Shown: piece by piece, positions 25,134 through 33,995 of the stretch
How positions within the stretch are numbered: position 1 is the stretch's first letter
Layout: each line of letters starts with the position of its first letter
From: Paracoccus beibuensis
GTDB taxonomy: Bacteria; Pseudomonadota; Alphaproteobacteria; Rhodobacterales; Rhodobacteraceae
Direction of reading: 5' to 3'
Assembly: GCF_026162625.1 (NCBI RefSeq)
Contig: NZ_JAOTBD010000025.1
Coordinates: 1 to 51,332 of the forward strand
Length of the DNA: 51,332 nucleotides
Program-made: the position numbers and the translations under genes
Notes under the pieces: generated by a model
The model's database searches: none
What the model saw: the letters and a program-made list of their open reading frames with translations, nothing else
Told to the model about the DNA's origin: nothing

Positions 25134-26414
25134 ATGAAGATCGCGAATCGCCCCCTTCCCACGCCCGAAGCCCCCGCCGTCCCGCCCAGACGGATGGTGC
25201 TTCTGGCCGACAGCAGCGCCGGCGAGCGCCGCCTGCTGGCGCGGCTGCTGCGGCGGGGCGGCTACGATGTGGCCGAGGCCTCCGACGGCGCCGAGGCGCT
25301 GGCGATGTGCCGGGACCTGTCGCCCGAACTGGTGCTGTCGGACTGGGACATGCCGCAGATGTCGGGGCTTGAGTTCTGCCGCGCCTTTCGCAAGCTGCAG
25401 CGCCGCAACCACGGCTATTTCGTGATGATGACCCGCAGCGTGAACGCCGCCGACATCACCGCGGGGCTGGAGGCCGGGGCGGACGATTTCCTGGCCAGGC
25501 CCATCGTCCCGCTGGAGCTTCTGGCCCGCCTTGCCGCGGGCGAACGAATCGTGCGGGTCGAGGAAGAGCTGCGGGCCAGCAACAAGCAGCTGCGCGACGC
25601 CTTGGCGAAGCTGTCCGAGACGCAGGCCGTGATCGAACACGACCTGAGAGAGGCGCGAAAGCTGCAGCAGGGGCTGGTGCGCGAACGGTCGGGCAGGTTC
25701 GGGCCGACCGAGATCAGCCTGCTGCTGCGTCCGGCGGGCCATGTCGGCGGCGACCTCGTGGGGTTCTTCCCGATCAGCGACGACCGCATCGGGCTCTATG
25801 CGCTGGACGTGTCGGGGCATGGCGTGACGGCGGCGCTGCTGACGGCGCAGCTGTCGGTGCACCTGTCGGGATCAGCGGACCAGAACGTGGCCCTGCGCGG
25901 CGCGCAAAGCGGGCAAGAGGCCGCGGGCCCCGCCGCCCTGGCGCATTTCTTCAACAACATGATGCTCGAGGAGATGAACACCGACAGCTACTTCACCATG
26001 ATCTACGGAGAGCTGAACCACCGGACCGGCCGGCTGCGCATGGTGCAAGCGGGCCATCCGCACCCGGTCCTGCAGCGAAGCGACGGCACCATCCTGCACC
26101 TCGGGCGCGGCGGAATGCCGATCGGTGTGCTGGAAGAGCCGATCTTCGACGAAATCGACGTGACGCTTCACCCGGGCGACCGGCTGCTGATCGCCTCGGA
26201 CGGGATCACCGAGGCGCGGACCCCGAACGGCCGCCAGCTGGGCACCGAGGGACTCGAGGCGGTGATGCGCACCAACGCCTTCCTCCACGGCCACGCGTTT
26301 CTCGAATCGATGGCGTGGTCGGTGTCCGAATATTGCCGGGGCGAACGCCAGGACGACGTGTCGGCCGTGCTGCTGGAATTCAGGGCCGAGACGCTGGTGA
26401 TCCGCCTCGACTAG
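25134..26414 (+). CDS. Receiver domain fused to RsbU-type PP2C phosphatase
   Basis: This 426-residue signalling protein has an N-terminal receiver domain (residues 20-135), a coiled-coil linker (about 140-180) and a C-terminal RsbU/SpoIIE-type serine phosphatase (185-420). In the receiver, the phosphoacceptor Asp70 (LVLSDWDMP) and Thr100 are present. The second acidic residue is Ser27 (ADSS) and the conserved lysine is Arg122 (FLARPI), so phosphorylation chemistry may be altered. The phosphatase keeps metal ligands in GGDL (205-208), DVSGHG (225-230), SDGITEA and DDVSAV. Such proteins usually dephosphorylate an anti-sigma-factor antagonist in general stress responses; no partner is adjacent. 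It starts shortly after the IS481 relic, which may have displaced its original upstream region. Its 3' end overlaps a convergent Nudix gene by four bases. Confidence 0.9.
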   Translation: MKIANRPLPTPEAPAVPPRRMVLLADSSAGERRLLARLLRRGGYDVAEASDGAEALAMCRDLSPELVLSDWDMPQMSGLEFCRAFRKLQRRNHGYFVMMTRSVNAADITAGLEAGADDFLARPIVPLELLARLAAGERIVRVEEELRASNKQLRDALAKLSETQAVIEHDLREARKLQQGLVRERSGRFGPTEISLLLRPAGHVGGDLVGFFPISDDRIGLYALDVSGHGVTAALLTAQLSVHLSGSADQNVALRGAQSGQEAAGPAALAHFFNNMMLEEMNTDSYFTMIYGELNHRTGRLRMVQAGHPHPVLQRSDGTILHLGRGGMPIGVLEEPIFDEIDVTLHPGDRLLIASDGITEARTPNGRQLGTEGLEAVMRTNAFLHGHAFLESMAWSVSEYCRGERQDDVSAVLLEFRAETLVIRLD

Positions 26415-26863
26415 CCGCGCGCCGCCAAGGCCAGCCACCGGCGCAATGCGTGGCAAGAGCCCGGATCGACCAGAAGCCGCAGCGCCTCCTTGGGGGCGAC
26501 CCAATGGGCGGTGTGCCCCGGCTCGGTCGGGCTGCAGATGCGCATGATCGGCCGCGCATGCCAGATCTGGCACAGCTTCTCGGCCTGCAGGTCATAGTCG
26601 GGCATGTAGCAGAACCGGCGATAGCTGCCCAGGAAACGCGCCCCGCCGATGCTCCACCCCGTCTCCTCGATGACTTCGCGGTGCAGCGCCGCAAGGGGCG
26701 ATTCGCCTGCGTCGATGCCGCCGCCGGGCAGCTGGTACTCGGGCTCGGGCGCGGCCTGGTGCGTCAGCAGGACCATCCCGCCCCGCGACAGGATGGCATA
26801 GGCGCCCGGACGGCGGCGATAGGCCGCGCGCGGGTCCGGGGTCTTTCCGAAACGGGGGATCAT
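26411..26863 (-). CDS. Nudix hydrolase
   Basis: This 150-residue protein has a complete Nudix box, GGIDAGESPLAALHREVIEE with following TGW, at residues 49-70 (G-x5-E-x7-REVxEExG). The preceding YQLPGGG and a RRRPGAYAILSRGGMVLL strand are typical. Substrate cannot be told from sequence; candidates are nucleotide sugars, oxidised nucleotides or ADP-ribose. The C-terminal AHWVAPKEALRLL is shared with many NUDIX proteins. The ATG at 26863 follows GAGGTG; longer upstream frames overlap the hslO region as shadows. Convergent and overlapping by four bases with the PP2C gene, divergent from hslO. Confidence 0.9.
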   Translation of the reverse strand: MIPRFGKTPDPRAAYRRRPGAYAILSRGGMVLLTHQAAPEPEYQLPGGGIDAGESPLAALHREVIEETGWSIGGARFLGSYRRFCYMPDYDLQAEKLCQIWHARPIMRICSPTEPGHTAHWVAPKEALRLLVDPGSCHALRRWLALAARG

Positions 26864-27016
26864 GGCGCACCTCGACCAAAGCCGCATCCCCATAGCGCGA
26901 ACGGCGGCGGGGCGGAACCCACCGCCACGGCCCCCCTTGGGATCGCCGCGGAATTTCCTATATTGGGCGCAACCGGGCCCGCCTTGGCGGCGCCACCGAC
27001 ATTTCAGGGATCGCCG

Positions 27017-28039
27017 ATGAACACGCTGAACCAGATTGCCTGGGACGACACCGTCCTGCCCTTCCAACTCGACCGTTCGGACATCCGCGGCCGCGTCGTC
27101 CGGCTGGACGGGGTGCTGGACCACGTCCTGTCGCGCCACGATTATCCGCCCGTGGTCAGCGCGCTGGTGGCCGAGGTCGCGCTGCTGACCGCGCTGATCG
27201 GACCGACCATCAAGCTGCGCTGGAAGCTGAGCCTTCAGGTCCGCGGCAACGGCGCGGTACGCACGATCGCCGCCGACTACTATGCCCCGGAATCCGAAGG
27301 CGCGCCGGCCCGCATCCGGGCCTGGGCCAGCTTCGACGCCGACCGGCTGGACAGCCGCGCGCCCTTCGACCAAATCGGGGACGGCTACTTCGCCATCCTG
27401 ATCGACCAGGGCCGGGGCAGCACCCCTTATCAGGGCATCACGCCGCTGGCCGGCGGATCGCTGTCGGCCTGCGCGCAGACCTATTTCGCGCAATCCGAAC
27501 AGCTGCCGACGCGGTTCCAGCTGGCCTCCGGCCTTTCGAAGGTGGTCGGCCGGGCGGAACAATGGCGCGCGGGTGGCGTGATGCTGCAGACCCTTCCGGC
27601 CCAGCCTTCCGACAACGGCGAGGGCGGGACCGGCGAAGGCGGCCTGATCGAGGCCGCCGACATCCTGCAGGGCGGCGAATCAGAGAACTGGAACCGGGCG
27701 AACCTGCTTCTGGACACCGTCGAGACGCTGGAACTGATCGGCCCGACGGTCGGTCCCACCGACCTGCTGCTGCGGCTCTTCCACGAGGAAACGCCAAGGG
27801 TCTACGAGGCGCAGCGGGTCGAGTTCGGGTGCTCCTGCACCGCCGACCGCGTGCGCGACACCTTGTCGATCTATTCCGCCAAGGACATCGGCCACATGAC
27901 GACCGCCGAAGGCATCGTCACCGCCGACTGCCAGTTCTGCGGCGCGCATTACGAGTTCGACCCCGAAAGCCTGGGGTTCGAGGCGACGGTGGATGCCGAG
28001 GGCAACCCGCTCAGCGACAGCGACAAGGCGGCCGAGTGA
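27017..28039 (+). CDS. hslO: Redox-regulated chaperone Hsp33
   Basis: This 340-residue holdase chaperone is activated by oxidation through a C-terminal zinc site. The four zinc cysteines are Cys272 and Cys274 (FGCSC) and Cys305 and Cys308 (DCQFC). The N-terminal domain holds FQLDRSDIRGRVVRLD and the G-rich ...YQGITPLAGGSLSACAQTYF block. Length is slightly above the E. coli protein. The ATG at 27017 matches the family N terminus; an open frame extends about 700 bases upstream, antisense to the Nudix gene. It is the first gene of an operon with overlapping ends: the next gene starts with a GTG overlapping its stop codon (GTGA). Confidence 0.94.
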   Translation: MNTLNQIAWDDTVLPFQLDRSDIRGRVVRLDGVLDHVLSRHDYPPVVSALVAEVALLTALIGPTIKLRWKLSLQVRGNGAVRTIAADYYAPESEGAPARIRAWASFDADRLDSRAPFDQIGDGYFAILIDQGRGSTPYQGITPLAGGSLSACAQTYFAQSEQLPTRFQLASGLSKVVGRAEQWRAGGVMLQTLPAQPSDNGEGGTGEGGLIEAADILQGGESENWNRANLLLDTVETLELIGPTVGPTDLLLRLFHEETPRVYEAQRVEFGCSCTADRVRDTLSIYSAKDIGHMTTAEGIVTADCQFCGAHYEFDPESLGFEATVDAEGNPLSDSDKAAE

Positions 28040-28629
28040 GACTGGGCTGGTCCGAGGCAAGGCTGCGCGAAGCGGTCGCGGCGGCGTCGGGGCCCACTTC
28101 CGACTATGACCTGAACCCGGACGTCGCCCCACCCGACGCCCCCTTGCGGGCGGCGGGCGTGCTGGCGGCGTTTCATGCCGATGACGGACGCCTGGTGCTG
28201 ACCAAGCGCGGATCGGCGCTGCGCCACCATCCCGGCCAGATCGCGCTGCCCGGCGGCAAGGTGGAACCCGTCGACGCCGACGCCACCGCCGCCGCGCTGC
28301 GCGAGGCCCATGAGGAGATCGCGCTGGACCCCGCGCAAGTCCGCATCCTGGGCCCCCTGCCGCCGCACCGCACCGTTACCGGGTTTTCCGTCACGCCGGT
28401 CGTGGCCCTCATCGACGGGCCCTTCGTTCCGGTCCCCGAAGCCGGCGAGGTCGAGGAGGCCTTCACCCTGCCCTTCGCCCATGTCGCCGACTTCTCGCGC
28501 TACCACGTCGAACGCCGGCGCTGGCGGGGCGGCTGGCGCAGCTATCACGCGGCGCCGTTCGGACCCTATTACCTTTGGGGCGCGACCGCGCGCATCCTGC
28601 TGGGACTGGCCCGCAGGCTGGCGCCGTGA
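28036..28629 (+). CDS. CoA pyrophosphatase-type Nudix hydrolase
   Basis: This 197-residue Nudix protein has the UPF0035 signature of CoA diphosphatases, LTKRGSALRHHPGQIALPGG at residues 55-74. The Nudix box GGKVEP...ALREAHEEIAL follows directly. It would hydrolyse CoA or oxidised CoA to 3',5'-ADP and phosphopantetheine. The start is a GTG at 28036 overlapping the hslO stop codon by four bases, and the stop overlaps the GTG start of cca. Proximity to cca (tRNA CCA addition) and to a methyltransferase is conserved in my memory of Rhodobacteraceae, but no common pathway is clear. Confidence 0.9.
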   Translation: MRLGWSEARLREAVAAASGPTSDYDLNPDVAPPDAPLRAAGVLAAFHADDGRLVLTKRGSALRHHPGQIALPGGKVEPVDADATAAALREAHEEIALDPAQVRILGPLPPHRTVTGFSVTPVVALIDGPFVPVPEAGEVEEAFTLPFAHVADFSRYHVERRRWRGGWRSYHAAPFGPYYLWGATARILLGLARRLAP

Positions 28630-29798
28630 CGCGGCTGCCCGACCATATCCTGACAGACCCGGCCCTGCGCCGGGTCCTCGACGCCCTGCAGGCGCAGGGC
28701 AACCACGCCTATCTGGTCGGCGGGGTCATCCGGAATGCCTTGCTGGGCCACCCGGTGGACGACATCGACATTGCCACGGACGCCCCCCCGAACCGGACCG
28801 TCGCGCTGGCAGAGGCCGCCGGTCTGCGCGCCGTGCCGACGGGGATCGACCACGGCACGGTGACGCTGGTCGCCGATGGCCGGGGCTTCGAGGTAACGAC
28901 CTTCCGTCGCGACATCGAAACCGACGGGCGCCATGCCGTTGTCGCCTTTTCGACCGACATGGCCGAGGATGCGGCCCGGCGCGACTTCACCATGAACGCG
29001 CTTTATGCCGGTGGGGACGGGCTGGTCATCGATCCGGTCGGCGGCCTGCCGGACCTTGCCGCCCGGCGGCTGCGCTTCGTGGGCGACCCCGCCGCCCGCA
29101 TCCGCGAGGATTACCTGCGCATCCTGCGCTTCTTCCGCTTCTTCGCGCACTATGGCCAAGAGGCCGATCCGGCCGCCCTGTCGGCCTGCCGGGACGGCCG
29201 CATGGGCCTCGACGGGATCTCGCGCGAGCGGATCGGACAGGAGCTGCGCAAGCTGCTGTCGGCCGCCGATCCCGTTCCCGCCATTCGGTTGATGGCGGAC
29301 ACCGGCGTTCTGGAAAAAGTGCTGCCTGACGCCAGGATCGGCCGGTTCCTGTCGCTGGAATCCCTGCCCGGCCGCGCGGGTTGGCTGGCGCGCCTGGCGG
29401 CCCTGTCGCAGGTCGACGGGACCAAGTCCCTGCGCCTGTCGCGGGCCGAGGCGCGCGATCATCGACAGCTGGTGACCGCCATGGTCGACGGATGGTCCTT
29501 CAACCGCATCGCCTATCACCTGCATAGCCCGCTGACCGAGGATGCGGCCCTGCTGGTTCAGACCCGCGACGGTGGCGAAGATGCGCCATCTGCCGCGCCC
29601 CGCCCGGGCTGGCCCGAAGCACGCGCCGCCGCCGCCCGGATGCCGATCTCGGCCGCGGATCTTCAGTCGCACCTGCAGGGGCCCGCCCTCGGCCGGGGTC
29701 TGAAGGCGGCCGAGGATGCCTGGATCGAGTCGGGTTTTTCCCTGCCCGCCCCCGCCCTGATCGACGCGGCCCTTCTGGCCAAAGAGGACACCGCATGA
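28626..29798 (+). CDS. cca: tRNA nucleotidyltransferase, CCA-adding type
   Basis: This 390-residue class II nucleotidyltransferase adds or repairs the 3' CCA of tRNAs. The polymerase-beta-type active site is VGGVIRNALLGHPVDDIDIAT, with GG at 32-33 and the metal-binding DID (Asp46, Asp48). The RRDFTMNAL motif (template-like nucleotide selection) and DYLRILRFFRF (poly-A-polymerase-like) follow. The C-terminal body is typical of alphaproteobacterial CCA enzymes. GTG start at 28626 overlaps the previous stop codon, and the stop overlaps the ATG of the next ABC gene. Whether it adds CCA, or only A, cannot be settled from motifs alone. Confidence 0.92.
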   Translation: MTRLPDHILTDPALRRVLDALQAQGNHAYLVGGVIRNALLGHPVDDIDIATDAPPNRTVALAEAAGLRAVPTGIDHGTVTLVADGRGFEVTTFRRDIETDGRHAVVAFSTDMAEDAARRDFTMNALYAGGDGLVIDPVGGLPDLAARRLRFVGDPAARIREDYLRILRFFRFFAHYGQEADPAALSACRDGRMGLDGISRERIGQELRKLLSAADPVPAIRLMADTGVLEKVLPDARIGRFLSLESLPGRAGWLARLAALSQVDGTKSLRLSRAEARDHRQLVTAMVDGWSFNRIAYHLHSPLTEDAALLVQTRDGGEDAPSAAPRPGWPEARAAAARMPISAADLQSHLQGPALGRGLKAAEDAWIESGFSLPAPALIDAALLAKEDTA

Positions 29799-31639
29799 AC
29801 CTGCACGCACGTTTCGGACGCATGGTCGATGCCTTCCGCCCCGCCGAAGGCCCGCCGCCCCAGACGCTGCTGGCGTTCTTCCGCTGGTGCCTGTCGGGCG
29901 CCTGGAAGGGGCTTGGCTTCGCGGCAATGGCCTCGGCGATGGGGGGTGCGGCGGATGTCGTATCGGCAATGCTGCTGGGCCTTGTCGTCGATGCCGTCAC
30001 CGGCAGCGCGCCCGGGACATTCTGGACCGACAACTGGGGGCTGGTCCTGCTGTTTGTGGGCTTCTTCCTGGTCGTCCGCCCGGCGATCTTCGGGCTGTCG
30101 ACCGCCAGTTCCAACGTGATCATCGGCCCGAACATCCTGCCGCTGGTGCTGTCGCGGCTGCACCGCTGGACGATGGGCCATGCGGTCACCTTCTTCGACA
30201 ACGACTTCGCCGGGCGGCTGGCGCAGAAACAGATGCAGACCGCGCGCGCTGTCACCGATGTCGCCTCCGAGACCGTGAACGTCGTGGCCTTCGCGCTGGC
30301 ATCCGTCATCGGCTCGGCGGCGTTCCTTCTGGGCGTCGATGGCTGGGGGGCGCTGGCGCTGGTTGCCTGGCTGGCTGTCTACTTCGCGCTGATCCGCTTC
30401 TTCCTGCCGCGCATCCGCGCCAAGTCCGGCGCCCGCGCCTCGGCCCGCGCGAATGTCACCGGTCAGGTCGTGGACACGATCACCAACATCAAGACCGTAA
30501 AGCTCTTCGCCCATGCCGATCACGAGGATCAGGCAGCCTTGGGCGCGATGGCGGGCTTTCGCGAACGGGCGCTGGATTTCGGGGTCGTGTCGACCTGGTT
30601 CCGGCTGTCGCTGATGATCGTCGCGGGCATCCTGCCGGTGATCCTGGTCGGCGGCACCATCATGCTGTGGCGCGGCGGCGGGGCAACGGTGGGCGACGTG
30701 GCGGCATCGGGCGCGATTGCCATGCGCCTGTCGCAGATGACGGGCTGGGTCAGCATGGCGCTGATGGGCATGTGGGGCAATATCGGAGAGGTCGAGGACG
30801 GCATGCGCACCCTGTCGCCGCCCCACGACCTGACGGACGATCCCGGCGCCCGAACCCTGGGCCGCGTGCAGGGCCGCATCAGCTTCGACCATGTCGACTT
30901 CGCCTATGGCCGTGACGAGGGCGGCATCCGCGACATGGTGCTGGACATTGCGCCGGGCGAAAAGATCGGCGTGGTCGGCGCCTCGGGGGCGGGCAAGTCC
31001 ACGATGGTGGCGCTGCTGCTGCGGCTCTACGACGTGGAACGCGGTGCGATCCGCATCGACGGGCATGACCTTCGAAAGGTCACGCAGGAAAGCCTGCGCC
31101 GCCAGATCGCGATGGTCACGCAGGAAACGGCGATGTTCAATCGCTCGGCCCGCGACAACATCCTCTATGGCCGCCCGGATGCCACCGCGGCCGAGATCAT
31201 CGCCGCCGCCCGGGCGGCCGAGGCGCATGACTTCATCCTGACTCTTCAGGACCATGCCGGGCGCACCGGCTATGAGGCGCATTTGGGCGAACGCGGCGTC
31301 AAGCTGTCGGGCGGCCAGCGCCAGCGGATCGCGCTGGCCCGCGCCTTCCTGAAGGACGCGCCGATCCTGGTCCTCGACGAGGCCACCAGCGCCCTGGACA
31401 GCGAAGTCGAGGCGCAGGTGCAGGACGCCCTGACCCGCGCCATGCAGGGCAAGACCGTCCTGGCCATCGCGCACCGCCTGTCCACCATCGCGGAACTGGA
31501 CCGGATACTTGTGATCGAGGACGGGCGCATCGTCGAACAGGGCAGCCATGACCAGCTTCTGGCGCGGGGCGGTCGCTATGCCCGCTATTGGACGCGGCAA
31601 TCGGGCGGCTTCCTGGGCACCGAAGAGGCCGCCGAATGA
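29795..31639 (+). CDS. ABC exporter, fused membrane and ATPase domains
   Basis: This 614-residue half-transporter has about six membrane helices in the first 330 residues and a cytoplasmic ATPase. The ATPase keeps Walker A VGASGAGKST, signature LSGGQRQR, Walker B ILVLDEATSALDSE and the switch AHRLST. The membrane half includes HRWTMGHAVTFFDNDFAGRL and TNIKTVKLFAHADHED, closely parallel to the exporter at 48482-50341, so the two are paralogues. Substrate is unknown; lipid-linked molecules or peptides are possible. Its ATG overlaps the cca stop codon (ATGA), and its stop overlaps the next methyltransferase start by four bases. Gene order is conserved in tight coupling. Confidence 0.9.
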   Translation: MNLHARFGRMVDAFRPAEGPPPQTLLAFFRWCLSGAWKGLGFAAMASAMGGAADVVSAMLLGLVVDAVTGSAPGTFWTDNWGLVLLFVGFFLVVRPAIFGLSTASSNVIIGPNILPLVLSRLHRWTMGHAVTFFDNDFAGRLAQKQMQTARAVTDVASETVNVVAFALASVIGSAAFLLGVDGWGALALVAWLAVYFALIRFFLPRIRAKSGARASARANVTGQVVDTITNIKTVKLFAHADHEDQAALGAMAGFRERALDFGVVSTWFRLSLMIVAGILPVILVGGTIMLWRGGGATVGDVAASGAIAMRLSQMTGWVSMALMGMWGNIGEVEDGMRTLSPPHDLTDDPGARTLGRVQGRISFDHVDFAYGRDEGGIRDMVLDIAPGEKIGVVGASGAGKSTMVALLLRLYDVERGAIRIDGHDLRKVTQESLRRQIAMVTQETAMFNRSARDNILYGRPDATAAEIIAAARAAEAHDFILTLQDHAGRTGYEAHLGERGVKLSGGQRQRIALARAFLKDAPILVLDEATSALDSEVEAQVQDALTRAMQGKTVLAIAHRLSTIAELDRILVIEDGRIVEQGSHDQLLARGGRYARYWTRQSGGFLGTEEAAE

Positions 31640-32859
31640 GCCTGTGGACAGTCGCGCGGCTTGGCCGCAGGGGCGACGGCGTCGCCGAGGGCGAGGCCGG
31701 CCGCGCCCTGGCCCCCCTGACCCTGCCCGGCGAGGTCATCGAGGGCGATGCGGTTAACGGGCGGATTGCCGCGCCACGTATCCTGACGCCGTCGGACCAG
31801 CGCGTCCGACCGGTCTGCGGCCACTACCGCGTCTGCGGGGGCTGTTCGCTGATGCATGCCTCGGACGCCTTTACGGCCGAATGGAAGCGGCAGGTGGTCG
31901 AAACCGCCATGGCCGCACAGGGCCTTTCGGCGCCGATCGAAGATGTGCACGTCTCTCCGCTGATGTCGCGGCGGCGCGCGGTCCTGTCCGGGCGGCGCAC
32001 GAAGAAGGGCGCACTTCTGGGCTTTCACGCCCGCGCCTCGGACGTGGTGGTCGACCTGGCACAGTGCCACGTCATGCGGCCCCAGATCACGGCCGCCCTG
32101 CCCCTGCTGCGGCGCATCGTGGCCGCCGGCGCCTCGCGCCAGGCCGAGGTGACGCTGACGGTGATCCACGGTCCCGCCGGGCTGGACGTGGCCGCCCGCG
32201 GCGGCAAGCCGATGGATGCGGCGCTGTTCCAGGCGCTGGCGGCCCTGGCCGAGGAAGGAAATCTGGCGCGGCTGGACTGGGACGGCCAGGCCATCACCCG
32301 CCGCCCGCCGTTGCTGCCCATGGGCCGCGCGCGGGTCCTGCCGCCCCCCGGCGCCTTCCTGCAGGCCACGGCCGAGGGCGAGGCGGCCCTGCTGGACGCG
32401 GTCCGCCGGTCAGTCGCGGGGGCTGGGCGCATTGCGGATCTGTTCTCTGGCTGCGGGACCTTCACTCTGCCCTTGGCGGAGGCGGCGCAGGTCCACGCCG
32501 TCGAGGGGTTGGCCGCGCCACTGGCTGCGCTTGATTCGGCGTGGCGGAACGCCCTTGGCCTGAATCGCGTCACCACCGAGGTCCGCGACCTGGCCCGGCG
32601 TCCCCTGCTGGTCGACGAACTGGCGGCTTTTGACGCGATCGTGATCGACCCGCCGCGGGCCGGAGCGGAGGCGCAAAGCCGCCAGATCGCGGCGGCACGC
32701 GTGCCGGTCGTGGTCATGGTCGCCTGCGACCCGGTGAATTTTGCCAAGGATGCGCGGGTTCTGGCCGAGGCGGGGTATGGCATTGACCGGATCTGGGTGG
32801 TGGATCAATTCCGATACTCTCCCCATGTCGAAATCGTCGCGGCCTTAACGCTCCGCTAG
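31636..32859 (+). CDS. RumA/TrmA-type RNA (uracil-5-)methyltransferase
   Basis: This 407-residue SAM-dependent methyltransferase resembles RumA (23S rRNA m5U1939). An N-terminal TRAM-like stretch is followed by an iron-sulfur cluster motif CGHYRVCGGC (Cys61, Cys67, Cys70) with a fourth cysteine in LAQCHV (Cys144). The SAM-binding motif is DLFSGCGTFTLPLA, then VIDPPRAG, and the catalytic cysteine lies in VACDPVNFAKD. It could modify rRNA or tRNA; the target is not known from sequence. The ATG at 31636 is chosen because it overlaps the preceding stop codon (ATGA) and begins the family sequence; the frame extends upstream without support. Confidence 0.9.
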   Translation: MSLWTVARLGRRGDGVAEGEAGRALAPLTLPGEVIEGDAVNGRIAAPRILTPSDQRVRPVCGHYRVCGGCSLMHASDAFTAEWKRQVVETAMAAQGLSAPIEDVHVSPLMSRRRAVLSGRRTKKGALLGFHARASDVVVDLAQCHVMRPQITAALPLLRRIVAAGASRQAEVTLTVIHGPAGLDVAARGGKPMDAALFQALAALAEEGNLARLDWDGQAITRRPPLLPMGRARVLPPPGAFLQATAEGEAALLDAVRRSVAGAGRIADLFSGCGTFTLPLAEAAQVHAVEGLAAPLAALDSAWRNALGLNRVTTEVRDLARRPLLVDELAAFDAIVIDPPRAGAEAQSRQIAAARVPVVVMVACDPVNFAKDARVLAEAGYGIDRIWVVDQFRYSPHVEIVAALTLR

Positions 32860-32921
32860 GAAGAGCCGGGCTATTCGTGGTATTGCCGGATCACAAAAAC
32901 AAGAATGCGTCAGAGGCAGTG

Positions 32922-33443
32922 ATGAGCACTACAACCCGTCGGACCTTTACCATCTCGGCGCTTGCCCTGCTGGCCGCCTGCGGTCGGCCGCAAAAGCCGA
33001 CCAAGTTCGAGCACTATTCGGGCACACCGATCACCCAGGTCTCGATCAACAAGGGCCAGCGGCGGATGCACCTGCTGAGCGGCAGCGCCGTGGTCAAGTC
33101 CTATGACATCAGCCTGGGCAACCAGCCGGTCGGCCACAAACAGTTCTCGGGCGACGGCAAGACCCCCGAGGGCGTGTATTACGTCGACCGGTTCAACCCA
33201 CGCAGCGCCTACCACCTGTCGGTCGGAATTTCCTACCCGAACGCGAACGACCGGGCATTCGCCGAATCGCAGGGCAAGGACCCCGGCGGGGACATCTTCA
33301 TCCACGGACGCGGCCCGGACGGGAACAACCTGTTCCCCCGCCAGCGCGACTGGACGGCCGGCTGCATCGCCGTCTCGGACGAGGAAATCCAGGAAATCTA
33401 TGCCATGCTGATGCCCGGTGTCCCGGTCGTCGTCTATCCCTGA
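32922..33443 (+). CDS. L,D-transpeptidase-family lipoprotein
   Basis: This 173-residue YkuD-domain protein has a lipoprotein signal peptide: a TTTRRTF start, hydrophobic ISALALLAAC and the acceptor Cys20 (lipobox LLAAC). The catalytic part contains HGRGPDG (His128) and the signature TAGCIAVSDEE with the nucleophile Cys148. Such enzymes make 3-3 crosslinks in peptidoglycan or attach lipoproteins to it. ATG at 32922 fits the signal peptide; an earlier GTG at 32877 would add 15 residues before it. Neighbours are a CAP-domain lipoprotein and a second L,D-transpeptidase, so this is a small envelope cluster. The gene is separate from the preceding operon by a 62-base spacer. Confidence 0.9.
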   Translation: MSTTTRRTFTISALALLAACGRPQKPTKFEHYSGTPITQVSINKGQRRMHLLSGSAVVKSYDISLGNQPVGHKQFSGDGKTPEGVYYVDRFNPRSAYHLSVGISYPNANDRAFAESQGKDPGGDIFIHGRGPDGNNLFPRQRDWTAGCIAVSDEEIQEIYAMLMPGVPVVVYP

Positions 33444-33453
33444 TGTAAGGCGC

Positions 33454-33472
33454 GCCCCGGTCATGCCGGGGC
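33454..33472. terminator. Hairpin between convergent transpeptidase and CAP genes
   Basis: A 7-base perfect stem GCCCCGG / CCGGGGC with a 5-base loop lies 11 bases after the transpeptidase stop and 8 bases past the stop of the convergent gene. It has no U run on either strand and is a weak bidirectional terminator candidate. Confidence 0.4.
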
Positions 33473-33479
33473 AGCCACG

Positions 33480-33995
33480 TCAGCTGGCGGTCAGCAGGGT
33501 CCACCAGACCTTGCCCGACGGCTCCTTGAACCAGGCAAATCCCAGCTGGGTCGCGGCAGGGTCCATGACCACGTCGCGGGTGTCGCGGGTGCTCATCCAG
33601 GCCGACAGCGTCTCGATCTCGTTCTCGTAGGTCTCCGAGATGTTCTCGCCGATCAGGTGGCCGTTGAAGCCCTGGCGGCGGACGCGGTCCAGCGGCGACG
33701 ATCCGTCCGAGCCCCAGTGCCACGCCCGGTTCTGCGCCGACATGTCGCGCGAATGGGCCAACGCCGCGGCGTCCATCTGCGGATTGGGCGCCAGGGGTGC
33801 CAACGACAGGTTGGCGCGCAGCGTGTTGATCTGCTGCAACACGCGCGCGGAAATCGCTGTGCTATCATCGACCGGCGGAGCGACCGGCGCGACCTGTCCG
33901 ACAGGCGCGGCCATGGGCGCCTGCTGCAGGTGCCGCGGGGCGCAGGCCCCGGCCACCAGCAGGGCGAGAATCGCAACTGCATTGATATGCTTCAT
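33480..33995 (-). CDS. CAP-domain lipoprotein
   Basis: This 171-residue protein begins with a lipoprotein signal MKHINAVAILALLVAGAC (acceptor Cys18), then a proline/alanine linker rich in AP (about 19-45), then a CAP/SCP-like domain. The domain includes LQQINTLRANLSLAPLAPN, AAALAHSRDMSAQN with the conserved metal-binding histidine, and GENI near 117-120. The final WTLLTA is typical. Function of bacterial CAP proteins is largely unknown; cell-wall association is common. It faces the L,D-transpeptidase at 32922-33443 and is divergent from the second L,D-transpeptidase at 34203, so co-function in envelope maintenance is plausible. Confidence 0.88.
   Translation of the reverse strand: MKHINAVAILALLVAGACAPRHLQQAPMAAPVGQVAPVAPPVDDSTAISARVLQQINTLRANLSLAPLAPNPQMDAAALAHSRDMSAQNRAWHWGSDGSSPLDRVRRQGFNGHLIGENISETYENEIETLSAWMSTRDTRDVVMDPAATQLGFAWFKEPSGKVWWTLLTAS

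Noticed and set aside
26411..27562. 383-codon minus-strand frame that could extend the Nudix protein
   Set aside because: Only the last 150 codons are Nudix-like; the upstream part is antisense to hslO.
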